NCBI GenBank assembly: GCA_017479935.1
Contig: JAFVBO010000096.1
Location: forward strand, 1-64,000
DNA length: 64,000 nucleotides
Source: Lachnospiraceae bacterium
Lineage (GTDB): Bacteria; Bacillota; Clostridia; Lachnospirales; Lachnospiraceae
Reading direction: 5' to 3'
A model generated the notes under the pieces. That model was not told where the DNA came from. It ran no database searches and saw only the letters and a list, made by a program, of their open reading frames with translations. The translations under genes were made by a program, and so were the position numbers. Positions 16,733 to 25,558 of the stretch are shown one piece after another (the first letter of the stretch is position 1; each line of letters opens with the position of its first letter).

Positions 16733-17682
16733 GCCTTCTCTTCCAGGACCGCGTGGTCACGCATAAAGCGAGTGGCCCGTTCCATGGTGACGTTGTACTC
16801 GGCCAGATAATAGGGGAAAATTTCCTTGATCTCTTCCACCGTCCGGTGATTTCCCTTGGCTACACCTTCATAGAAAGCCTCTACAGCCGCCTCGTCCGGC
16901 CAGATGCCTTCCTGCTTCGCGATGGTTCCGAGAAGCGCCCGGATGTGCGCACCGCTTTCCGCCTGCGCGCGGATATGATTCTCAAAGTCCTTTTCAGTCA
17001 TATGGTTGTGGGCAAGGAACTGTTCCATCGTCTTCTTGCCCAGTGCCAGACGCACCTTAAACTCCTCGATCACTTCCTTCGTCGCTTCGTCCTTCATCTC
17101 TTCCGTGGGGACCAGATGGCCGTTTATGCAGGCGGCTTTCACAAGCTCGTTGTTCATGTTCTGCACAGCCTGACCGTTGTAATAATTCTGGATCTGCTCC
17201 TTGATGGCTTCGCGGAATTTTTCCGCAGATTCCTCGCCCTTGGATTTGGCAAATGCATCGTCAAACTGCGGGCGCTTCTTCTGGACGATCTGGTGAATGT
17301 GAACTTTAAAGACAACCGGCTGCCCGGCCAGGCTCTTTTCCTGATAGTTGACCGGGAAGGAGAGCTTTACATCCACATCCTCACCGGCGGCATGTCCCAC
17401 CAGCTGGCTTTCAAAACCGGGGATAAAAGTGCGGGAACCGAGCCCTAACGGGAACTGCGTCCCCTTTCCGCCCGGGAAGGCCACGCCGTCCTTAAAGCCT
17501 TCGTAGTCGATCACGGCGGTATCGCCCCAGGCGGCCGGGCCGTCTTTGGGTTCATTCGTCGCGTTGCTCTCTAAGATCTGCTGGATCTGGCGCTCCACTT
17601 CCATCTCCGACACCTTACGGACCGGATTTTTGAGGTGAATTCCTGTGTAAACGCTTTTGTCCAGCTCATATAAATTCTTCAT
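16729..17682 (-). CDS. Trigger factor-like protein lacking the ribosome-binding domain
   Basis: A 317-residue protein. A short N-terminal helix is followed by an FKBP-type peptidyl-prolyl isomerase domain at ~55-145 (DTAVIDYEGFKDGVAFPGG ... FIPGFESQLVGHAAGEDVDV). A helical C-terminal chaperone domain follows (~150-310). Normal trigger factor is ~430 residues and begins with a ribosome-binding domain holding a GFRxGK-type motif; neither is present. It is therefore probably a cytosolic folding helper that does not bind ribosomes. The start ATG follows GAGAGGAAGGATG. It is downstream of the MoxR gene (77 bp) and coupled to tadA. Confidence 0.8.
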   Translation of the reverse strand: MKNLYELDKSVYTGIHLKNPVRKVSEMEVERQIQQILESNATNEPKDGPAAWGDTAVIDYEGFKDGVAFPGGKGTQFPLGLGSRTFIPGFESQLVGHAAGEDVDVKLSFPVNYQEKSLAGQPVVFKVHIHQIVQKKRPQFDDAFAKSKGEESAEKFREAIKEQIQNYYNGQAVQNMNNELVKAACINGHLVPTEEMKDEATKEVIEEFKVRLALGKKTMEQFLAHNHMTEKDFENHIRAQAESGAHIRALLGTIAKQEGIWPDEAAVEAFYEGVAKGNHRTVEEIKEIFPYYLAEYNVTMERATRFMRDHAVLEEKA

Positions 17683-17759
17683 GATAACATCCTTCCTCTC
17701 TTACTCTGTCTTAACTGAAAAAACGGATCGCAACGTCGACGCATTGCTTCCTTGCAAAC

Positions 17760-19322
17760 CTACATTTCTCCCCGAAGCTTTCTTCGGATGGCTTCTTCCC
17801 GATCCTTAAACAACAGTCGCCGGTTATATTCATAATACCGCTCGCATTCATTTTCCTTCAGGAACCGGACGCTGAAGCGGTTTGTGTTGCACTCCGTCAA
17901 AAAGATCACCATCTCCTGGCTGTCCCCGAAGGCCGCCTCCATAAAGTCAAAGGCATGCTCCAGCTTTTGAAGGGCATCGGCCGTCCTCTCGTCAAACTCA
18001 TCCTGCTCTTTTCCGAAGGCTTCCCGCACGCGCGCGATGGCTTCCTCCGGCTCCGTAATCCTTTGCGCCTGCAGCGCGTTTGCCTGGCTTTCCAGAAACA
18101 AGATGGCATCGCCTAACAGATAATCCTCCTCGCGGGTGATGAGCTCGGCCCGGCGCTTTTCCTCCCGAACGTCGGATAAGACCGAAGCTTCCGCCAGAAG
18201 GCTTTCCCAGGGAAGGAGATCTGCTTTACTACCATCCTCCGATGCCTTGGGCAGTGCTGCCTCTGCGCCGTTTACTCCGCCTTCAAGCGCCTCTTTCCAG
18301 GGCGTGATGCGCTCAAAGACCAGGGTCAGCAGATCTTCCTTGCGAAGCGCGGCGGAAAAGCCCACCGACAGGCGCGACAAAAGCAAGCTGATGACGCTCA
18401 GCTTTTCGTCAAAGGGTGCGAGGGAAATCTGCCGCAGCGCATGTTCATCAAAGACGCCGGCCAAAATCTCGTCCACCCGGTAATCGGTCTGGTACTTGTA
18501 GTACAGCTCCAGATAGTTCGCGAAATCCTTCGCGATCTTCGGGTGCTGCAAGTATTGCACCGTCACCTCGCGGTCCACCGTTTTCCCTAGTTTCTCATAC
18601 ATCCAGACCAGGGTAGACAAATCCTCCCAGCCGCGGGGCGTGGCAAAAATGCGGCCTTCCACGGTTGTCTCCAGCCGGTAAAAGTAGGCCGGCTTCGCGT
18701 TCAGATAGGCAATCACCGCCGGGTGCACGTGGTTTCCGTAGGCGTACTCCTTCCAAACCTCAAAGTCCGCCTCCACCTCAATCTTTTTCACGCGGTCCAG
18801 AGTGGCCATATCAAACTCCCGAACCGATTTGTTGTATTCCGGCGGGTTGCCCGCGCAGACGATGATCCACCCCTGCGGGACGCGGTGGTTTCCGAAGGTT
18901 TTGTACTGCAAAAACTGCAGCATGGTGGGCGCTAAGGTCTCCGACACGCAGTTGATCTCATCGATGAACAGGATACCTTCCTTCCGCCCGGTTTCCTCGA
19001 TGCGGTCGTACACGGAGGCGACGATCTCGCTCATCGTGTACTCCGTGACGGACTGCTCTTCCCCGCCGTATTCCTTCTTGACGATATAAGGCAGACCGAT
19101 GGCACTTTGACGCGTGTGATGGGTGATGGTATACGCCACCAGGCCAATGCCGCATTCCCGGGCGATCTGCTCCATGATCTGCGTCTTTCCGATCCCGGGC
19201 GGGCCCATGAGGAGCACCGGCCGCTGGCGCATCACGGGGATGATAGTATTCCCATGCTCATCCCTGGCCAGGTATGCCTCGATCGTATTTTTGATTTCAT
19301 CTTTCGCTCTTTTTATATTCAT
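17760..19322 (-). CDS. MoxR-type AAA+ ATPase
   Basis: A 520-residue protein. Walker A GPPGIGKTQ (~39-47), Walker B ILFIDEINCV (~110-119), a sensor-1 Asn in CAGNPPEYN, and an arginine region ATPRGWEDL mark the AAA+ core. The C-terminal ~220 residues are helical and family-specific. MoxR ATPases usually work with VWA-domain proteins to remodel or assemble complexes. Here the start overlaps the VWA gene stop (ATGA), confirming the pair. Confidence 0.85.
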   Translation of the reverse strand: MNIKRAKDEIKNTIEAYLARDEHGNTIIPVMRQRPVLLMGPPGIGKTQIMEQIARECGIGLVAYTITHHTRQSAIGLPYIVKKEYGGEEQSVTEYTMSEIVASVYDRIEETGRKEGILFIDEINCVSETLAPTMLQFLQYKTFGNHRVPQGWIIVCAGNPPEYNKSVREFDMATLDRVKKIEVEADFEVWKEYAYGNHVHPAVIAYLNAKPAYFYRLETTVEGRIFATPRGWEDLSTLVWMYEKLGKTVDREVTVQYLQHPKIAKDFANYLELYYKYQTDYRVDEILAGVFDEHALRQISLAPFDEKLSVISLLLSRLSVGFSAALRKEDLLTLVFERITPWKEALEGGVNGAEAALPKASEDGSKADLLPWESLLAEASVLSDVREEKRRAELITREEDYLLGDAILFLESQANALQAQRITEPEEAIARVREAFGKEQDEFDERTADALQKLEHAFDFMEAAFGDSQEMVIFLTECNTNRFSVRFLKENECERYYEYNRRLLFKDREEAIRRKLRGEM

Positions 19323-20758
19323 TCCGACAGTGTTCCCCTTTTTAAATCCTCGGGATCTAAAATCAGTTTGATGGCCCAGGACGGCACCTCGATGTCCGAA
19401 TAGTCATCCTTCAAAAACACAAAGGCCGTGTCATAAGACGGCATCTGTACCGGGTAAATCCCGTACCCGTCCGTGAAGTAGATAAGACCCTTGAGTTTTG
19501 TAAACTCCCCGGCTGCCAGAAGCCGGTCCACATAGGCAAAGGCCGGGCGAAAATCCGTCCCGCCAAGGCCTCTGATTTCCAGATGGTCCATGTAATCGGC
19601 CAGTTCCTGCCCGTTTGTGATGAGCGTATCGCTCTGCACCTTTTCATCACACTGCAGGATGTGTACGTGGATCTTTCTGAAGAAGCTTTCCTGTGCCGAT
19701 AACACCTCGTAGGTCTGCGAAAGAAACCGCCGCACCAGATCGCCGGAGCACGAAAGCGAGGTGTCAATCACGATCACAAAGTCCTCGATCCGCTTTTCTT
19801 CCTTCGTCTCCAGATGCTCGATGAGCGGCATGTTTCCGTACATCTCCATCCCGTAGTTGTAATAAATATAATCAAAGGAATCCGTGTCCACCCGCAGCGT
19901 TTCCTTCATGACGGAAAACTGGCGCAAAAACCTCCGGTAATCGTAGCGCTCCCGGTTTTCCATACGCACGGCATTTAGTAAGTCCCGGGCTTCCTCGGCC
20001 GCTTCCTTCCCCACGTACTCCATCTCAGCCTGCATCTTTTCGCGCTTTTCATCCCAGTCCTTCTTCCGGTTCGGCATTTCGGCCTTCGGGCCTTCATTTT
20101 CCTCCCAGATGCGGTGATCGTCCACAAAAAATTCCAGCACCAGCCGTTCGTACTGTTTTTCCGACAGCTCCATCTCCTGAAGGTCCTGGTAGATGCTTTC
20201 CGCGTTTAACACCGGCCGCATGGCCTTTAAGCGCCGGTATACATCGGCCCGGAACATTTTGGGCTGCACATGGACGCACCGGTGGGGAAGGCGGTCTAAG
20301 ATGGATTCGACGGCGATGTCACACGCCAGGTCCCAGTACTCTTTCGCTCTGTTTCCCCGCCCGTCCGGATGGCAGAACAGGCAATGAAGGAGCATATGCA
20401 TGTACGCACGGTTCACCGGAATCCGGCTCTCATAAAAGATCGCCAGAAGTTTTTCCGGGTGATACAGGAGCCTGTACCCGTCGGTGGCAAACACCGGGCC
20501 TTCCGCTGACGGGGTGAACTTGAAGGAGGACAGCGCAATGTCTAAAAAGCGCATGCTCATATACAGCTCTGTCCTTGCGTTTCGCAGGATATCCTCACAC
20601 AGATCCTCCTGTTCCTTCAGGCTTAAGAGGTGCTGCTGCATGGGAGTTTTCTTCTTTTCCGTCCCGGAAAGCAGCGCTTTCATGGCGGGCGACGCCCCGC
20701 CGAAAAGCACCTCTTTTTCTTCCGCTAAAAGGCCGGAGCCTGTCAAATCATCCATCAT
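19319..20758 (-). CDS. VWA-like domain protein, partner of the MoxR ATPase
   Basis: A 479-residue protein. The N-terminal half contains a metallopeptidase-like helical segment (NRAYMHMLLHCLFCH ... YWDLACDIAVESIL). The C-terminal ~150 residues are a VWA-like domain: FVIVIDTSLSCSG gives the DxSxS metal site, and GLGGTDFRPAF and IYFTDGYG give the rest. This is the DUF2201-type arrangement. It overlaps the ATPase gene by 4 bp. The dispersed palindrome at 20775 separates it from the upstream LRR gene. What the pair acts on is unknown. Confidence 0.8.
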   Translation of the reverse strand: MMDDLTGSGLLAEEKEVLFGGASPAMKALLSGTEKKKTPMQQHLLSLKEQEDLCEDILRNARTELYMSMRFLDIALSSFKFTPSAEGPVFATDGYRLLYHPEKLLAIFYESRIPVNRAYMHMLLHCLFCHPDGRGNRAKEYWDLACDIAVESILDRLPHRCVHVQPKMFRADVYRRLKAMRPVLNAESIYQDLQEMELSEKQYERLVLEFFVDDHRIWEENEGPKAEMPNRKKDWDEKREKMQAEMEYVGKEAAEEARDLLNAVRMENRERYDYRRFLRQFSVMKETLRVDTDSFDYIYYNYGMEMYGNMPLIEHLETKEEKRIEDFVIVIDTSLSCSGDLVRRFLSQTYEVLSAQESFFRKIHVHILQCDEKVQSDTLITNGQELADYMDHLEIRGLGGTDFRPAFAYVDRLLAAGEFTKLKGLIYFTDGYGIYPVQMPSYDTAFVFLKDDYSDIEVPSWAIKLILDPEDLKRGTLSE

Positions 20759-20774
20759 ACGTCTTTCTACCCAT

Positions 20775-20851
20775 GCGGCCTTACGGCCGCGTCATACCAT
20801 ATGATATCGCCCTTACGCACAGCTTCGTGCTTCGCGACCGGGCGATATCAT
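20775..20851 (+). repeat. Dispersed palindromic element, copy 2 (short form)
   Basis: GCGGCCTTACGGCCGC and CATACCAT are followed by ATGATATCGCCC, a short inner part (CTTACGCACAGCTTCGTGCTTCGCGACC) and GGGCGATATCAT. Same orientation as copy 1. Its last base is also the first base of the neighbouring LRR gene's TGA stop complement (20851-20853). Confidence 0.85.
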
Positions 20852-21927
20852 CAAAAGGAAAATCTTCTCTTCTGCGCCGGAAAACGCTTGTGCCGCGTTT
20901 CCATGAGCCACCCCGTAAACTCCGTCCGGCCGGACTCCCGGGCCAGATCGATCATCTGCGACAGCTTCTCTTCTTTAAGCCCCGGAAGGAGCGCCAGAAA
21001 CTTCAGATTTTCCACAGCCTTTTCCTTCAACCACAGCCGCGCGATGGCATCGCTCCCCTCGGCCAGAAATCCCTCGTATCGCTTCCTTGCCTCTTCAGAA
21101 AGCCGGAAGGGAAAGCGCAGCCTGGTGATGGCCACCTCGGCCGCGAGGGACGCCCGCTCCTGCTCCATCAGCCAGGGGAACAGCCCATCGTATTCCGCAA
21201 ACAAAAAGGCCTTGTCGTGAAAACAGTAGCGGTAACGATGCCCGCAGCCGTGCACCCGGGTTTCCAGCTGTCTGGCCGGCGTGTTCTCGATGGCCTCCTC
21301 AAAGTATTCCGGAAAGACGATCCGCGCGCGCTCCGTCTCTTCCTCCGCATAGAAAAGGTGTACGGCCAGCGTTTCGTTTAACTCCGTAAGGAGCTCCCGA
21401 AGGCCGCTTTTCTCATCCGCGCCCAGGCGAAACGTCAGATCCGTCACCTTCCGGCAGCCGTTAAACGAGCCTCCGCCGATATCCCGCAGATCGGCGGACA
21501 TGCGCAGGTGGCGCAGCCCGTCACAGTTGTAAAAGGTATAGCGCCCCAGGCGCTTTACGCTGTCCGGAAACAGGACGGAAACCAGCTCCGGCCCGCAGAT
21601 GGGCTTCTTCATCTCTTCCGGATCAAAGTGCTCCGGCAGGCTCTCCCATTCCCGGAAAGAAAGAGGCCCGTCCGTCACAGGTCCGTCCCCATCCGGGCGA
21701 AGAAAAAGATCTTCCGCCTCGAGGTAAACCGTCTCCCCTTCCGGCTCCCCATCCCGCGCGGCGGAGAACAGATAGGGGGCGCCTTCGGTCAGCGGCCGCC
21801 CGCCGACAAACGAAGGGAGCGCCGCCAGGTGCGATCTTCCGTACAGGCGCTCCGCCCGCACCGTCCCATCCGGCTTGATCGTAAAATATAGTTTTAGCTG
21901 CAGGCTTGTCGTCATGCTTAAAGGCAA
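20851..21927 (-). CDS. Leucine-rich-repeat (BspA-like) cytoplasmic protein, unknown
   Basis: A 358-residue protein with no signal peptide. Residues ~125-185 hold BspA-type leucine-rich repeats (LFPDSVKRLGRYTFYNCDGL, then LRDIGGGSFNGCRKVTDLTF). The C-terminal half is helical and charged. The start is uncertain: TTG at 21927 directly follows GAAAGGAT, while an ATG lies at 21915. Promoter at 21953-21980. It is first in a run with the VWA and MoxR genes, so it may be a binding or target module of that system. Confidence 0.6.
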   Translation of the reverse strand: MPLSMTTSLQLKLYFTIKPDGTVRAERLYGRSHLAALPSFVGGRPLTEGAPYLFSAARDGEPEGETVYLEAEDLFLRPDGDGPVTDGPLSFREWESLPEHFDPEEMKKPICGPELVSVLFPDSVKRLGRYTFYNCDGLRHLRMSADLRDIGGGSFNGCRKVTDLTFRLGADEKSGLRELLTELNETLAVHLFYAEEETERARIVFPEYFEEAIENTPARQLETRVHGCGHRYRYCFHDKAFLFAEYDGLFPWLMEQERASLAAEVAITRLRFPFRLSEEARKRYEGFLAEGSDAIARLWLKEKAVENLKFLALLPGLKEEKLSQMIDLARESGRTEFTGWLMETRHKRFPAQKRRFSF

Positions 21928-21952
21928 ATATCCTTTCGTAAAGGTTTCCTAC

Positions 21953-21980
21953 ATTGTACCATTTCCCTCGGAAAATTCAA
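21953..21980 (-). promoter_or_regulatory. Promoter of the LRR-VWA-MoxR run
   Basis: Read leftward: TTGAAT (21975-21980), a 16-bp spacer and TACAAT (21953-21958), ~26 bp before the first possible start codon. Confidence 0.65.
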
Positions 21981-21988
21981 CCGTAGGC

Positions 21989-22018
21989 AAAAGCAGGGTC
22001 CGCCGGAACCCTGCTTTT
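21989..22018 (-). terminator. Terminator after thiT
   Basis: Read leftward: AAAAGCAGGGTTCC-loop-GGACCCTGCTTTT, ~50 bp after the thiT stop. Confidence 0.8.
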
Positions 22019-22071
22019 CCATTTATTCTTATTGGGTAACCGTTTATACGGTCAGACCCGGGCCATAATTT

Positions 22072-22728
22072 CTACGACACCGCCATCTGCTTCACCCGCT
22101 CCATGGCGAACTTAACCGCCGGGATCAGAAGCAGCACGATCGTGATGGCGCCTTCCAGGAAGATGTAAGCGCCATTGTAGGCCGCCGAATAGGCTTCCGG
22201 GGACCAGCCTTCCGGAGCATATTCACCGAAGAAGATGACGCCGGAAAGGAACGAGAAGACAAAGCGGCCGATGATGCCGACCACGTAGCCGATGACCAGG
22301 CCATTTTTCGCCTTATGGAAGAAGCCGGACAGGCCAAGCGCGCCGAACGCGAAGACGTAATCCATCAGGACCTGCGGCAGGGTCACGATATACGGTCCCT
22401 GGATCAGCTGCAGGAAGCCGTAGGCGATGGCAGCCGTAAGGCCCGTAGCGGGGCCGTACCAGTAACCGATCAGCGTGACAAACAGCATCGAAAATGGCGT
22501 GACCGCGCCGCCCATGGGCATTTTGATCATTTCAAACGTGCTGGTGACATAAGCCAGGGCCAGCGCCAGGGCCGAGAAGGTCAGCTCCTTCACGCCGATT
22601 TTCCGTTTGTTCCCGGCTAAAAGACTTGCCAGGATGATCAGCAGAAAAATGATGATGGCGGACACGACATAGCCGGCCGTCGTCAGACCATTGTCCTCGT
22701 TCACGAGGAAACTAAAGAGAGTATTCAT
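22072..22728 (-). CDS. thiT: Thiamine-specific ECF transporter S component (ThiT)
   Basis: A 218-residue membrane protein with six hydrophobic segments. The central part matches ThiT/YuaJ: ALALALAYVTSTFEMIKMPMGGAVTPFSM and GYWYGPATGLTAAIAYG, ending in a YAPEGW-type segment. It binds thiamine and works with the shared ECF energizing module, which is not in this window. It is preceded by a TPP riboswitch whose last stem runs into the Shine-Dalgarno sequence, matching the substrate. Confidence 0.93.
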   Translation of the reverse strand: MNTLFSFLVNEDNGLTTAGYVVSAIIIFLLIILASLLAGNKRKIGVKELTFSALALALAYVTSTFEMIKMPMGGAVTPFSMLFVTLIGYWYGPATGLTAAIAYGFLQLIQGPYIVTLPQVLMDYVFAFGALGLSGFFHKAKNGLVIGYVVGIIGRFVFSFLSGVIFFGEYAPEGWSPEAYSAAYNGAYIFLEGAITIVLLLIPAVKFAMERVKQMAVS

Positions 22729-22735
22729 TTGTGTG

Positions 22736-22817
22736 CCTCCTTACGCCAGTATTATCTGGATCAAGTAATAGGGGTTACGCAGGGAATGCGTTCTCAGCCG
22801 GCGGGCTCCCCCAGCAC
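22736..22817 (-). promoter_or_regulatory. TPP riboswitch (THI box) controlling thiT
   Basis: Read leftward it shows the aptamer landmarks: GCTGGGGGAGCC, the invariant GGCTGAGA, ACCC, CTTGATCCAGATAATACTGG, and GGCGTAAGGA. The final conserved bases merge into AAGGAGG, the ribosome binding site 5-8 nt before the thiT ATG. TPP binding should therefore hide the site directly (translational control); no separate terminator is visible between aptamer and gene. Confidence 0.93.
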
Positions 22818-22822
22818 AGATT

Positions 22823-22851
22823 ATCCTATAACACATCTGTGAAAAAAGCAA
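22823..22851 (-). promoter_or_regulatory. Promoter of the thiT riboswitch transcript
   Basis: Read leftward: TTGCTT (22846-22851), a 17-bp spacer and TAGGAT (22823-22828), immediately before the aptamer. Confidence 0.6.
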
Positions 22852-22860
22852 GATAATTTT

Positions 22861-22896
22861 AAAAAGCCCGCCCAGGGCTTACCCTGGGCGGGCTTC
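22861..22896 (-). terminator. Terminator after the 574-residue secreted protein gene
   Basis: Read leftward: GCCCGCCCAGGG, TAAG loop, CCCTGGGCGGGC, then TTTTT. A 12-bp perfect GC-rich stem. Confidence 0.9.
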
Positions 22897-22928
22897 GTTA
22901 CTCTTATGAAAGAGGGGCCGTTATCCGC

Positions 22929-24653
22929 TTATTCTTCCGCGCCGCCAAGCAGGCTGTTGATCAGCTCGGCAGGAACGCCAGCCGCGATCACTTTCTCAAG
23001 CAGGCCCTGCACGTCGATCTCGCTACCGTATGCCTGGCCGTCTTCTTCGCTTTCCACATCGTAGACGGTGGCATCCTCAGCGGGGATAGCTTCCACCACT
23101 TCAGCCGTGGGAGCTAAGCCGAAGGAAAGCTTCACAAGTTCAGCCTGATCCGCGTCAAGTGCGCTGATGTTCAGGATGGCAGCCTCGCCGTTCAGCATCC
23201 AGTCAAACTTCAGGCTGTAGCTTAAGAGCGCGGCAGCGCCGTCGCCCAGAAGCATGCCAAGGCCGTAGCCGGGCTTCACGATCAGAGCGCCGGTTAAGCC
23301 GTCAGCGGTCTGACCAACATTCTGCAGTTCGCACTCCAGCATGGTCATGCCGGCAATGTTCAGCTTGTAGTTTCCGTTGAAACCAGTCTCGGTGACGCCA
23401 CCCTTACCGAATAAGGAGAACATCTCCATACCATCGGAGTTGACAACCAGCTCAAAGCCATTGCCATCCTCCAGGGTCAGCACGTACAGATGCACCAGCT
23501 CCATGGGCTCTTCGCCATCGTTGGCCAGCACGAACGCGATTCCGGCAGGCATGCCCATCGCATCCACATAAACCTTCCCCTGTAAGTAGTTGCCGGCCTT
23601 CGCGTTTCCGCCTTCCGTGGTGGAACCCTGAGCGCTGTCTGCCAGATAGCCAAGCTGAGAGGAAATTCCCGTCCAGATTTCTTCCGCATCCAGTTCAGAA
23701 ATGCCCAGTTCCGGAAGCTCCTTGGCAAGCGCGTTGACGTACTCGACGCACTTGGTTACAACACCCTTCAGCTCCTCATCGTCTTTCGCGCCGGAGAACA
23801 GGGCATAGAACGCATTGGCCAGTTCTTCTTCGGAGATGGTGCAGGTGTAAACCGTAGCTTCGGCCTTCGCCTCAAGAAGCTCCGCGTTAATCTCGCCCGG
23901 CTGTGCCTTGACATCCTTAAACATGCCGACAAGGATGTGGCCGTAACGGCTGACGATGCTCTCCACTACGGTGCCTTCCGGCAGATAGTCGGGAAGCATG
24001 GCGATGGCCTTCTGGATCGTCGGGGCCATGGCTTTCAGCTGCTCTAAGACAGCGCCGGCCTGTCCCGCAGACTGCTCAGCCGCCTGCTCGATGTACTTGC
24101 CAAGCGCGATCTTGATAAAGGACTGGGACAGCTCAGGAAGCTGCGCGTACAGAGTCTGGGACTCCGCCACATAGGTTAAAAGAGCGGTGACAAGGCTGTT
24201 ATCGTTCAGGCTTAAGGCCGCGTTCACGGTCGTATCCTTCATCGCCCAGTCAAGTTCTGCGTTCTTGAACCAGGAAACATCCATGCCAACAAGGGCAGCT
24301 ACCAGCTGCGCGCCTGCATCCGGAAGCTCCGCGCGGATACCGCCGGACAGAGCCGGGAACTTCACCTCCGGCAGCGCGGTAGGGATGTCATCCAGGGTCA
24401 GCTCATTCAGCTGAGACAGATCTGCCGCGCCGATCTCGGCAGCGATTTCCTTTAACGCATCCGGGATCATACCGGCGATGGAAGCCATTCCATCAACGAC
24501 AGAGCCCAGCGCTTCCTGTACGGGCGCGCTCAGATCCTGTACCTGCTCTTCCTCCGCTGCGGCAAATGCGCCAAACGCCATGGAAAGCGCCATCACCAGG
24601 GTGAGGAACATTGCCATGCTGCGACGGCCAAGACCATTCAACAAGTTCTTCAT
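22929..24653 (-). CDS. Secreted protein of unknown function
   Basis: A 574-residue protein. The signal peptide has basic RR near 10, a hydrophobic core AMFLTLVMALSMAFGAFA, and AAA-type cleavage near residue 33. The mature part is acidic and mixes helical stretches (~60-300) with beta-rich sequence (~390-545). There are no Cys-rich motifs, sortase signal or transmembrane helix. The ATG at 24653 follows AAAGGAGGTACC; longer in-frame starts run across the promoter. It is monocistronic, with its own promoter and terminator, and divergent from the ABC operon. No family recognised; an exported substrate-binding or surface role is only a guess. Confidence 0.65.
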   Translation of the reverse strand: MKNLLNGLGRRSMAMFLTLVMALSMAFGAFAAAEEEQVQDLSAPVQEALGSVVDGMASIAGMIPDALKEIAAEIGAADLSQLNELTLDDIPTALPEVKFPALSGGIRAELPDAGAQLVAALVGMDVSWFKNAELDWAMKDTTVNAALSLNDNSLVTALLTYVAESQTLYAQLPELSQSFIKIALGKYIEQAAEQSAGQAGAVLEQLKAMAPTIQKAIAMLPDYLPEGTVVESIVSRYGHILVGMFKDVKAQPGEINAELLEAKAEATVYTCTISEEELANAFYALFSGAKDDEELKGVVTKCVEYVNALAKELPELGISELDAEEIWTGISSQLGYLADSAQGSTTEGGNAKAGNYLQGKVYVDAMGMPAGIAFVLANDGEEPMELVHLYVLTLEDGNGFELVVNSDGMEMFSLFGKGGVTETGFNGNYKLNIAGMTMLECELQNVGQTADGLTGALIVKPGYGLGMLLGDGAAALLSYSLKFDWMLNGEAAILNISALDADQAELVKLSFGLAPTAEVVEAIPAEDATVYDVESEEDGQAYGSEIDVQGLLEKVIAAGVPAELINSLLGGAEE

Positions 24654-24758
24654 AATTGGTACCTCCTTTTTTAATTCCCCCCTCAGGGTCTTCCCTAACA
24701 GGGATAAAAAACATGTTACTCTATCCGGTCGGGAAAAACCCTCCGATAGTGCTACAAT

Positions 24759-24787
24759 ATTATAGCCTATGTCGCAATAAAAGTCCA
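24759..24787 (-). promoter_or_regulatory. Promoter of the secreted protein gene
   Basis: Read leftward: TGGACT (24782-24787), a 17-bp spacer and consensus TATAAT (24759-24764), ~105 bp before the start codon. Confidence 0.6.
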
Positions 24788-24867
24788 TAGTCATATTTGC
24801 AATTACTGCGAATTGTGATAAACTGTTTACATATTTTCACCTGATACTCAATCGAAAGGATCTTTCC

Positions 24868-25542
24868 ATGCAGTTTGAAATTCAGAACATACAAAAACGC
24901 TTTGGCAGAAAGCAGGTGCTAAACGGCGTAAGCCTGGCGGCCGACCCCGGCACCTGCGTCGGAATCGTGGGCAAAAACGGCAGCGGCAAATCCACGCTGC
25001 TTTCCATTCTCGCCGGCATCTTAAAGCCCGACGGTGGCAAGGTCACCTGGGGCGGAGACGATCTGCTCTCCTCTCCCAAAAAGCTGGCCGATGCCATCGG
25101 CTATGTCCCGCAGGGAACGCCGCTTTTTGAGGAGCTCACCGCCCTCGACAACCTGCGCCTGTGGTACGCGGGCAAAAGCCGCGATCTTGCGCAGGATTTA
25201 AAGGACGGCGTCCCGGCCATGCTGGACATTCCGTCTTTCTTACATGTCCCGGTGCGCCAGATGTCCGGCGGCATGAAAAAACGGCTCAGCATCAGCTGCG
25301 CCATGGCCCACCGCCCGCCGGTGCTGCTCCTTGACGAGCCCTCCGCCGCCCTGGACTTATCCGCGAAGGCGGCCATCCACGCCTACTTCCGCGAATTTAC
25401 ACGCCAGGGCGGCATCCTGCTTTTATCCACGCACGACGCCCCGGAGTTTGAGCTCTGCGACAAACTCTACCTGCTGAAAGACGGCGCGTTAACTCCCTAT
25501 GCCTACGACGGCGACCTGCCTTCCCTGGTCGCCCGGATGTAA
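24868..25542 (+). CDS. ABC transporter ATP-binding protein
   Basis: A 224-residue ABC ATPase. Walker A GKNGSGKSTLL (~36-46), Q-loop YVPQGTPLF, signature MSGGMKKRLS (~131-140), Walker B VLLLDEPSAALD and H-loop STHDAPEF are intact. It begins a three-gene plus-strand operon with two ABC-2-type membrane subunits spaced 13-16 bp apart. The transported substrate is unknown; the layout suits an exporter (drug, peptide or lipid). Confidence 0.92.
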   Translation: MQFEIQNIQKRFGRKQVLNGVSLAADPGTCVGIVGKNGSGKSTLLSILAGILKPDGGKVTWGGDDLLSSPKKLADAIGYVPQGTPLFEELTALDNLRLWYAGKSRDLAQDLKDGVPAMLDIPSFLHVPVRQMSGGMKKRLSISCAMAHRPPVLLLDEPSAALDLSAKAAIHAYFREFTRQGGILLLSTHDAPEFELCDKLYLLKDGALTPYAYDGDLPSLVARM

Positions 25543-25558
25543 CGGAAAGGGGTGGATG

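Noticed and set aside
20801..21220. Plus-strand ORF starting MISPLRTASCFA; a similar one at 37422-37610 on the minus strand and part of 15512-15781
   Set aside because: These starts come from the dispersed palindromic element, not from a gene.
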